Shown piece after piece: positions 56,265-64,000 of a stretch of DNA of 64,000 nucleotides. The stretch is from assembly GCA_030220185.1 (NCBI GenBank), contig JASPKZ010003418.1:191001-255000 (forward strand), read 5' to 3'. Source of the DNA: Diploptera punctata. Lineage: Eukaryota; Arthropoda; Insecta; Blattodea; Blaberidae. Made by a program: the position numbers and the translations under genes. The notes under the pieces were generated by a model. It ran no database searches, was not told where the DNA came from, and was given only the letters and a program-made list of their open reading frames with translations. Position 1 is the stretch's first letter, and every line of letters starts with the position of its first letter.

Positions 56265-57154
56265 GTGAGTATGTTATTACATGCGTAAATATATTAGGAA
56301 TTAGATAAAAAATAATTATAATCCTATCTTTTTCAGTTTAATTTTTATGATTTTTTTTCTTAAGGGGGAACATAGATTCTGCTATAGGTATTTAAATTTA
56401 AATGCCCATTAACCCTTCAGAGCGGATGGATTTAAATGGCCGGGAATACTCTGATGTGGGAGGAAGTTCACCGGTATTTAAACTCAGCCGTTCAGTGCCA
56501 GTATTCCAATAACGCATTTAAATTGATATATCTTCAGTAATTTAAATGTTTTTGCAATTCCTTTATGGTGAACCCTTAATATAATATTTAATTAATTAAA
56601 TTTGTTACGGTTCTCACATAACATCTCTGCATTTTTTGCAGACTTATTTATGGTTGTTGTGCCAAAGTTGAAATTGGTCCTTTTTGTAAATTTCTCACAT
56701 AAGTGACACAGTGTATTGCACTAGGGATTCTTTGAAGAATTCAGAGAACCGGCTTTACCTAACAACATAACGAAATATTTACACAAAGAGAAGGGTCTTA
56801 AAAAAAAATGAACTTCAAAAATTGGTGTGATAAATCTTCAAAATGTAAACCAGCTGTTTGACACTCGGGCAACAATAAGTGTATTTTTTCCACCTTGTGT
56901 TTACTTTGTTCATGTTTATTACAAACACATTGCTTCTATGCGCTGACCTTCTTTCTTGTAGGGGGGGGGGTAGCCTTCTCCAAATGTATCTTTCTAACAC
57001 TTTTGAAACATTATTTTAGGTCGTGTTCCTTCAAAAAAATGGTCTTTCTACACATCAGACCTGTTGTACTAAAAGACCTTCATCAACCCTAAATTTCAAT
57101 GCCTTTCTTCTGGTTTCCAAACTGAAACCAATTGATGAAATATGACTATAATAG
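56265..57154. other. Non-coding interior of piggyBac element C
   Basis: Contains possible nested piggyBac-type end motifs at 56409-56490 (TTAACCCTTC, ATTTAAATGGCCGG, ATTTAAACTCAGCC). The rest is AT-rich without a supported gene. Confidence 0.5.
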
Positions 57155-57290
57155 TTTCGCCGGAGGTGTGGACTTAAAAGATCAAACATGCTACAAGTCG
57201 GAAGATCGAGGGTTTGAGTCCCAGTGGATCAGGATTTTTAAACTGAATCAAACCTTCAGGCGGCACTGTGAACCCGGGGTTGACTCAGCC
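57155..57290 (+). repeat. tRNA-derived SINE head (candidate)
   Basis: A B-box-like GGTTTGAGTCCC at about 57210-57221 and a preceding tRNA-like stretch, followed by GGCGGCACTGTGAACC and the SINE body GCCTCTAACTGAAATGAG. The copy at 39921 lacks this head. Confidence 0.5.
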
Positions 57291-58002
57291 TCTAACTGAA
57301 ATGAGTACCAGATGTTTGTTATGGGCCGTCAGACAGAAATAAGTACTCGGCTTATATCAAGTACCGATACTTTAGAAAAGTGGGAGCCTTAACCTCCTAA
57401 TATCCCAAGAACCTTCTAAGGTCTGTAGTGGACCACTTTCCTTTTAGATACTGACTGAATTGTAGACTAACTACCTTTCCATAATGTAAGGATATCGTCA
57501 TTTGAAAATATATATATATATATATATATATACATCTGAAATTTACTGTTGTGGTCCTGTACTGTAGCGTAAATCGGAAATAACTTTGTTGGGCCTTTAT
57601 TTATACTGAATTTTGCGACATTATTATTAAAAATGAAGAGATTTGAAAATAGATTCAATTTGATAGACAAGCTAATCTACAAAAAAAAAAAGGGAATTTA
57701 GTTTTATAAGAAATCCTTTATCAAGTTATAAATTTAAGAAAAATGTCAGAGGCCGCAAGAATAAATGCAAATATAAAATTATTTTAAATTGTTTCTCAGG
57801 GCCGTAATCAGTTAATATATGCACTAATAGAAACTTTGAAGTCTCTACATAAAATTTGTATACACGGTAAATAGTTAATGCAAACACAAAGGTCATAATT
57901 ACAGTTTAAAACAGTGCGTGTAGCTAGCGTACATGTCACGTCGTTCCGCATTGGGTGAAGAATTCAACTTGCGTACACGTCACGTCGCTCCACGCTGACG
58001 GG
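57288..58002 (+). repeat. ~715-bp repeat ending at TTAA, copy 2
   Basis: Second copy of 39921-40653, same orientation, ~90% identical, with (TA)n at about 57507-57533 and TTAA at 58003-58006. Located inside piggyBac element C, so it was probably a nested insertion or part of the element's non-coding end. Confidence 0.75.
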
Positions 58003-58385
58003 TTAAAAAAACCCAGCCATCCTGTCCTAGTAGGAGGACGGTAAATGAGAGCGGCAAAGGGTTAATGTGGATTTTTTTCCCCAAACTGTGAATTCTTTTT
58101 ATTTTTCTATTTGTTTGAAAGAAAAATTTATGAACTTCAAAATTCCCCCTGATTCTGATATGATTCAGAGGTTCATCGGTCCACCAACAGAGGGAGGAAG
58201 AACCAGTTCTCCTGATTAACATAACATCAGTCGTCAAGAAATTACTGAAGATTAAGCTGTCCAGATTTTGAAACTGGTATAATTAGAAGACTGGATATGA
58301 GATGAGGTATAAAATATTTTAATTTAAATCTTGAACTTTTTTTAAAATCTCAATGAAGATTCATAGTGTTGCTCATTATTTATTC

Positions 58386-58880
58386 TTTAAATGGAGAAAG
58401 TAAAAAAAAAATGAAAGTAATTTTATGTTTACAATAGTTTAAAACACATATTGCATTACATTTTTCTCTTCAAATATAATTTGTCTTTCAATAAAAAATG
58501 TTAAATTTATAATAAAAACAACACATTATATTATTTAGCCAATATTTCATATTATCCCATTCAGAGTTCTGAAACGATTGCAGAGTATGGTGGTCAACAT
58601 TGTTTAGCTCATCCTCATTTCCCACAATTTACACTTTCCCTTAATTTACTCCACTTTCCTTCTGGTCTGTTGAAAGTGTAAATGAGGGGTAACACTGTAT
58701 TTAGAAAAACCAAAAGAACTAATTTTTAAAAAATGATAAACTTACCAAATTTTCAGTTATCTCTTTTTAATAACAATATTTTTAATTTCATTCTTCACAG
58801 CATCAGATATAGCCTGCAAACAGATAAACATAGTTTCAATACATCAGTCAATATATATACATATGACATGATAAGAAAAA
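58386..58880. other. Gene-free stretch
   Basis: AT-rich; no gene or repeat recognised. Confidence 0.45.
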
Positions 58881-58883
58881 TAA

Positions 58884-58954
58884 ATGCCTGGATGGGATTC
58901 GAATGCGGAACTCTGGGTCGGTACCCCAGCGTGTTATCCATTACACCACCATGC
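58884..58954 (-). repeat. tRNA-like sequence (pseudo-tRNA or SINE head)
   Basis: On the minus strand, GGTGTAATGGATAACACG (A-box region) is followed by a five-pair anticodon stem CTGGG/CCCAG around a seven-base loop with T33 and ACC in anticodon position. The B-box-like ATTCGAATCCC then follows. The acceptor stem does not pair well. It resembles an Arg/Gly-type tRNA but is probably a SINE or pseudogene. Confidence 0.5.
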
Positions 58955-58979
58955 AAATCCAATTTAAACATTTATTTTT

Positions 58980-59000
58980 CGTATATATATATATATATTA
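58980..59000. repeat. (TA)n microsatellite
   Basis: Short TA run next to the tRNA-like sequence. Confidence 0.85.
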
Positions 59001-59318
59001 TATTCTCCATAATTACTAGATGTCACGAGAACTCGGTCTTCACTGCCACCTAGTAGCTGACTATAACAAGTAAGCAGATTAAAGAGAATTTTTTACTTTA
59101 TAGCAGTGATTCATCTGTGCCATTTTATGCTCTATTAGTTATTCCTGTTAACATGTCTATCCATTTACTGCTTTACGTTTGCAGTAACATTCAACTCGAG
59201 ATTGTCATAGAAGTTGAAAAGGTAAGTACAGGGTTATGAATCTTCTTCATGTATGTCATTCCTACTTTGTTTGCAGAAATAGGTATTAGTAAAAGTGGGC
59301 CTTTATTTTGTGAAATAA

Positions 59319-59425
59319 TGGCCGATGTTCATGGTAAGTTTACAAATGATGAGTACACCAACATTATTCTACTCTACAGTGAAAAAATGCATAATGTGGT
59401 TCAGGTTTTATCAAGAGAGGTATAA
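59319..59425 (+). pseudogene. Transposase N-terminal fragment (DUF4817-like)
   Basis: Reads M-A-D-V-H-G-K-F-T-N-D-E-Y-T-N-I, typical of the start of an insect mariner-type protein family (F-T-x-x-E-Y-A-D-M pattern), then stops. Only the first ~35 codons are recognisable. Confidence 0.45.
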
Positions 59426-59629
59426 ACAGTGTTGATTACCTTCTGTTCTATTTCAGACATACAGTAATGGCATGCCAACTGACGAGCATTCCATTTAGAC
59501 ACAGCAAGATAAGGCCTGTGCAAGGAAAGTATACAAAATGTGTTCTGATATTTTCAAGACAAATCCTGCACATGGTAAATACTGCACAACTTATCACTAC
59601 CATTATTATTATCATGTCAATATAATTAT

Positions 59630-60300
59630 TAATACCTCCACCCCAATGCACAGTACATCAAGCCGAGCTGCTCGGAATTCAGATGGCACTAAAATGGATA
59701 AAAAAATTGTCAAAACCTTCAATTAAATGCGCCTTAAATGTTGACTTGTAAGCAAATCAGTCAATCCAAAGTAAGTCAGGACAGGACAGATCTTCAAAAT
59801 ATACAGCATAACAACCCAGTAAATTCTATTGAATCCAAGCCACACTGGTCATATGGAAATGAAAGGCAGATTTCCTTGCAAAAATTGACTCAAAGTCTCA
59901 AAGAACAGACTTTCCCTCTCATTTTGCAAACAAAGGCTCCATCAATATTACACAAACATCTGGAATGTGCTATACATATCACCACACATAAGCCACCAAA
60001 CATAACTCTTCTTTCCGAATACCCATAACAGGCAAACAACTGACATAAATCCAACATTCATGCTCACACAATTCCTCATAATCCATGGAAAATTCCAACA
60101 GGACCTACATAGAATTGGAAAACTAACCTCACCAAAGTGCCATACTCAGATGACAACCAAACAGCTACATATCTTCTACTTAACTGCTAGCTACAAGAAA
60201 AAAATAGACCAGCACACAGTGCTGCAAAAAGCGATCAAAATGCTACAAACAATCCAGTTCAGAAATGAAATCTTCAAGACACTAGAATAAAAATTATAAG
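59630..60300 (+). pseudogene. LINE ORF2 RNase H/C-terminus relic
   Basis: In shifting frames: A-E-L-L-G-I-Q-M-A-L-K-W-I near 59660-59700 (RNase H Glu motif), H-W-(S/T) with G-N-E-R near 59840-59860, and L-H-R-I-G-K-L-T-S-P-K-C-H near 60100-60140 (C-terminal motif). Strongly decayed and oriented forward, unlike the LINE at 42378. Confidence 0.6.
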
Positions 60301-60600
60301 TGAATGGGACTAAAGTGAATAATTAAAAAAGCAATAACTCAACCACAGTCTAGACATAAACTCAAACACTATACAATGAAGGACCAGTTTCCATATTTTA
60401 CACATTGCATTTCTTTCTACTAAATAGACTGTGATATACCCACAGGGTAAAATGTAGGAATTTGTTTAAAAAATTAACTAATAGTTCTAATAAAGTAATC
60501 TTAATAATAATAAAATAGACATAACTGTTTCAGATTGTTTAGTTTAGACATGGATCCTAACCAGTGTCGATCTATATCTTATTGTATCCATGAAACCATA
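60301..60600. other. Gene-free stretch
   Basis: Nothing recognised. Confidence 0.45.
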
Positions 60601-60602
60601 GC

Positions 60603-60837
60603 TGCTTCATTCCCCTCTCCTTGCTCTCTGACTCTGCCAGCTGCCCTGAACGAGAATCATTTCAAGGCCAAATATTCCCTTTTTGAATTCTCTGTACCAG
60701 TGGTATATGGTTGTGGGATGTGGACAATCATTCCGTAATACAGGAGCCACATCTTCAAAGCAGTGATCTACGGTCAGACCGCGAGAAAAGTTGTATCGAA
60801 TAATGGCACGGTACTCAAATTTGGACCACCCTGACAT
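60603..60837 (-). pseudogene. Mariner-like transposase N-terminal (HTH_48-like) fragment
   Basis: Starts M-S-G-W-S-K-F-E-Y-R-A-I-I-R-Y-N and contains H-P-T-T-I-Y-H-W-Y-R-E-F-K-K-G, the recognition-helix pattern of the mariner/SETMAR-type N-terminal domain. The catalytic domain is absent. Confidence 0.7.
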
Positions 60838-61959
60838 TCTTACAAACTTTCATTTCTGCATCTGCAAAAGAACGCTCCCCCAATTTTATACCTGTTTGAA
60901 CCCGTCTTTCTTCCCCTAATGGTGCCAGGTCCATCTGGCCACAGATTATTATGTATTGCAAAACTTTTGTAGTGCCCTGTGTATATAAATTTTATGTTAT
61001 GGTCCTTTTCAATGCCTACTAGTTACAATCAATGAAAAGTTTGTGACACCATAAATCTTGAATACCTTAACCTACTGAAGTGCTTCTTTCAGAAATATCC
61101 AAACATGTCACCATCACCATCATCATCATACATACAAGTGTTGAATCAAGTAACCTGTTACAAACTCATAAAGAAGGAATTTTACTTTCAACGCTTTTAG
61201 GGACATCCCAGATATCTCCTATGGAGTTAGTAGTGAAGCATTTCTTTTCGGATTCTACAGGATCTCATCTGCCCTTAAGTGGCTCATTTAGGTATTTGAT
61301 AATTCTGTATAAAATGGAGCATTGGTTCCAGACCAAGATCTTTCATTATTTCCTAACACAGATATGTGATTCTGTAATATCCTCTTCTTGGTATATCCTG
61401 CAGTATGGCTCATAATTCTCATTTTCTTCTTCTTCACTTCCAGGTTTAGGCATTAGTTGCCTGTTCTGTCTTCATTAGTAGATCTAAGACCAACTCTTCC
61501 GAGGACGTCTGGCATCTCTTCTTCCTCTCGGAAAATAATGTAATCTACTTTCTTCCATTCTTTTTTATTTAGCTGTTATTCTGCTTTCCTCAATTTGTCT
61601 CACTGCCATTACACAGAACAGATCTTTCCAAGGTCTTATATAGGAACATTCTTGGGATTTTCTATACAAGACAAGGTTTCAACACTTTTTTTAATTATTA
61701 CCATAGTTTTGAAATATGGTAAAATTTTGCTTCCTATATCCATATCATCATCAAATGTTGACTTATTGGATGAGATTATGGTTTTGTAAAATCCTCGAGA
61801 AATTGTCGTCCTAGAAATTTATGCTGGTTTTAAATTTAAAATATTTAGAACCCCAGCTACAAAAATTTCCAAACGATCAATATTATGTATTTATAATACA
61901 GGGTATTTCAAAATGAATGAGACAAAGAAATCATTCCTCTGACTAACTCACTAGCACTA
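60838..61959. other. Stretch with possible LINE debris
   Basis: No supported gene. Minus-strand phrases near 61480-61530 look LINE-like but are too decayed to assign. Confidence 0.35.
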
Positions 61960-62780
61960 CCCACAAGTTCATGACTGCACAGTAATAAGCTCTCCATACA
62001 TCCATATCCTCAGATAATGTTTTCCAATCATCCATTGTATAATCTACTTCCCTCAAATCATGGTTAACATTATTCTCTCACTTCATTCATGGTTCCAACT
62101 TGGCTTTTTCCCTCTGATTTCACTACAAGAAGCTTCCATGTCCCAATTTCTTTCCCAATTCATACCACATGTCTTTCCATTGCAGTCTACAAGACTTAAC
62201 TATTCTTATCCATAAAGATCATATAGCTCATGGTTAAGTAGTCTTCTCCATTTGCCTATCTGTTCATCTCTCTTTGGTCCGAATACTCATAATCTTTTCT
62301 CTTCCCTTGGAGTCCATGTTTTGCATCCATATAATATAACTGACTTAACATCTTGACTTAGGCCTTCTCATTTTCCTAGTCGCCAAGGGTTGTGTGAATC
62401 AAACTTTTTTGATAATTCTGAAATCATCCATCTGTCTAACATGACTGAATCAAGCTAATCTATTAATTTTAATATATTTCACAACATCAGATTCATTATA
62501 TAAATTATATTATTCAGAATTGAATCACTTCCTTCAGATACTATTTTCTTGAACAGCTCTGTAGATAGATCTCAGCATTGTCCTTTCAAATAGCTCAAAG
62601 GATCACTCATTAAACATCAACATGCCCAGGTTTCAGAAATATGTTGTTACAAGAACTTTATACATTATGACTTTGATGTTTCCAGATATTAACAGAGACC
62701 AAAAAAACTTCCTAAGACTGCAAAACAATTATATCCAGCCATAATTGCGCTTCTGAACCTCAGTAGTAATAATATTCTTG
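61960..62780 (-). pseudogene. RTE-like LINE ORF2 C-terminus, degenerate
   Basis: On the minus strand: L-Y-G-C-K-T-W-T-P-R near 62310-62345; P-K-R-D-E-Q-I-G-K-W-R-R-L near 62240-62290; T-W-K-L-L-V near 62115-62150; and a tail resembling the 46397 copy (D-x-W-R-A-Y ... M-N-L-R) near 61970-62070. Multiple frameshifts. Same group as 46397-46703. Confidence 0.7.
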
Positions 62781-62799
62781 CATTTAATATTGTAGGATA

Positions 62800-63007
62800 T
62801 AGCACTATGAGGTTTATTTTAATTATTAATGAGTTGGTTATTTTGATTCACCTCATATTTCTTGATTTTTATGCAGACCTGATTTTGTCGCTTTTGCGCA
62901 ACATTGCTGATGCATTCCAACTCATTAACAATGTCGCACAAAAGCAATGAAACCAGATCTGCATAAAAAGGTGAGGTGAGTCAAAATAACCAACTCATTA
63001 ATAATTA
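62800..63007. repeat. Penelope-type foldback (86/78-bp arms, 22-bp loop)
   Basis: Arms 62821-62906 and 62929-63006 are inverted copies. The sequence on the left, read on the minus strand, has TATGAGGTGAATC and then ACCTCATAGTGCT: the same 8-bp stem as at 39111, 50700 and 52346. Confidence 0.9.
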
Positions 63008-63340
63008 TTCTTGCAATTTACCTCTGATCCCAAATATTTACATGCACTGTTTCAAATTTATATTGTCCAATTTGAAAATAAGATGGATACTCGCTACAAT
63101 CTTTCCTGATAGCTAGCCATATTTGATTTTTATTCGAGAGTGGTCATCGCACATCTGCATTTATTCTTACATAAAAAATAGACAACAATGTGTAAAATAT
63201 TAATTTTAGGCAAAGTTAAAGTCATGCCAGTGGTCTTGAAAGTTGTATCTACAGTGTTAATGAGAAATACTGTGTGGAGATAATATCATTACAAGAAATG
63301 TGACATTACTGTTGGAAGGACAACTTTTCAAATTTCAACC
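63007..63340. other. Gene-free stretch
   Basis: Nothing recognised. Confidence 0.45.
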
Positions 63341-63780
63341 TGGTGCACAGAAATCGTATTAATATAAGAGAAAAAAATCTATGTTTAAATCGTGATGCCT
63401 ACTAGCTTAATTAAAGCACTGGTGTACAGAACCAGAGATACTGGGTTCAAATATATGTATTTTTCTCTTCAAATTTAATTTGTCATTGAGTGAGTAGTGA
63501 TAAATTTAATATTATATAATGAATATTAGAAATGCTAGAAATGTAATGTGTTGATTTCCATTTTAAAGTGATCTTATTTAAGAGACCGCTAGATGGCGTT
63601 AATGGGACAAAAGTTCACTGCTACCTGACGCACAGAAATCATATTAGTATAAGAGAAAAAATCTATGTTTAAATTGTGATGCCTATTAGCTTAAATTGTT
63701 AAAGCACTGTTGTACAGAACCAATGTTATTGGGTTCAAATCCAGATTTAGGCATATATTTTTCTTTAATATTGAGTGGAG
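63341..63780 (+). repeat. Direct duplication with tRNA-like B boxes
   Basis: Two ~155-bp units (about 63341-63500 and 63625-63780) share CGCACAGAAATC-type starts, AAAAAATCTATGTTTAAAT and a GTACAGAACCA ... GGGTTCAAAT segment. The last resembles a tRNA T-arm/B box, so each may be a SINE fragment. About 12% divergence between them. Confidence 0.7.
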
Positions 63781-64000
63781 AACATATTTTAAATAACTCA
63801 TCTCATATAATTTCAAATTTCTTTGAGATCATTGATTTCAAACAATTTTTTCATTCATCTTCAGTCATGACTCCAACTGTTGAAATTCTCTGATTATTGA
63901 TTTCTCTATGGTTACCTCTAGAGCTGCCATCTTTGGTTGGTTTTTTTTCAGCAATGTCGAAGTTGATCGATCAATATTTATTCTTTTGAATGAATATCTT
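63781..64000 (-). pseudogene. Penelope-like 3' end, running off the window
   Basis: Parallels 50720-50975: AACATATTTTAAATAACTCA, then CTCCAACTGTTGAAATTCT (encoding a T-V-G-V-like coding end), then GTCGAAGTTGATCGATCAAT and TTTTGAATGAATAT. It would encode the end of a second Penelope-like ORF (endonuclease side) outside this window. Confidence 0.75.

Larger units (their letters stand above)
55219..58061 (+). mobile_element. piggyBac-type element C
   Basis: TTAA at 55215-55218 and 58062-58065, with terminal inverted repeats CCCTTTGCCG and CGGCAAAGGG. The empty site is present in the left arm around 41115. The element is 2843 bp and encodes only the C-terminal half of the transposase. A second set of end-like motifs at 56409 (TTAACCCTTCAGAGCGGA) and the repeat 57288-58002 indicate nested insertions within it. 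Confidence 0.95.
53573..58385. repeat. Right arm of the large inverted duplication
   Basis: Reverse complement of 40658-42377 plus 45711-46093, after removing piggyBac element C (55219-58061). Small ORFs in this arm mirror those in the left arm with a few substitutions and none looks like a real gene. It preserves the empty LINE site (near 53950) and the empty TTAA site corresponding to 40654. Confidence 0.9.

Noticed and set aside
1..64000. Intact host protein-coding gene
   Set aside because: No long open frame or exon series outside mobile elements; splice-like sites seen (15490, 20870) belong to relics.

Overview
This window reads as non-coding chromosomal DNA from an insect genome. It is AT-rich with abundant (TA)n, (AAT)n, (GAA)n and (CAT)n tracts, has no operon-like gene packing, and I can defend no intact host protein gene. 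The mix of elements is arthropod-typical: Tc1/mariner, piggyBac, Ty3/gypsy, Jockey/I-like and RTE-like LINEs, a Penelope-like element and tRNA-derived SINEs. The RTE-like 3' coding ends resemble ones I associate with cockroaches and termites, but that placement is only an inference. Nearly everything recognisable is a mobile element, usually broken by frameshifts, stops or 5' truncation.

Layout. 1-6.2 kb: a dispersed ~680 bp repeat, a SINE, and a perfectly ended Tc1 element (27-bp inverted repeats, TA duplication) sitting in a LINE ORF1 fragment that is itself tandemly duplicated. 6.5-8.2 kb: a pseudogene of an uncharacterised multicopy insect protein family, split by a SINE with a 9-bp duplication. 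8.5-10.9 kb: a TTAA-flanked piggyBac relic that received a SINE fragment and a LINE fragment (14-bp duplication). 12.9-17.9 kb: a LINE 3' end, a decayed intron-containing gene of unknown family, an internally deleted piggyBac element and a small foldback. 19.2-20.9 kb: a hAT-like relic. 21.8-22.4 kb: an inverted copy of the first repeat.

23-38.4 kb is dominated by a 12.4-kb Ty3/gypsy retrotransposon with near-identical ~1-kb LTRs and a 5-bp CCCGG duplication, inserted into a DD41D-like mariner transposase gene. Its gag-pol is interrupted by several frameshifts, and a 4.4-kb non-coding stretch with a four-copy 124-bp tandem repeat lies between pol and the 3' LTR.

38.4-58.4 kb contains a large imperfect inverted duplication (arms about 2 kb net, ~7.5 kb apart). 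The left arm received a LINE (42378-45710) that then received a SINE and another repeat; the right arm received a piggyBac element (55219-58061). Each arm preserves the other's empty site, so insertion boundaries can be read directly. The spacer holds RTE-like LINE fragments in both orientations, a second mariner copy and a Penelope-like element with a GIY-YIG endonuclease, inverted ends and a 14-bp target duplication.

58.4-64 kb holds decayed LINE, mariner and SINE pieces, another foldback and a second Penelope-like 3' end that runs off the window.

The most interesting pattern is a recurrent Penelope-type 3' terminus found at about eight places, often as head-to-head foldbacks. At four loci it carries a conserved 8-bp stem (TATGAGGT ... 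ACCTCATA), and at a fifth the stem changes on both sides in a compensatory way.
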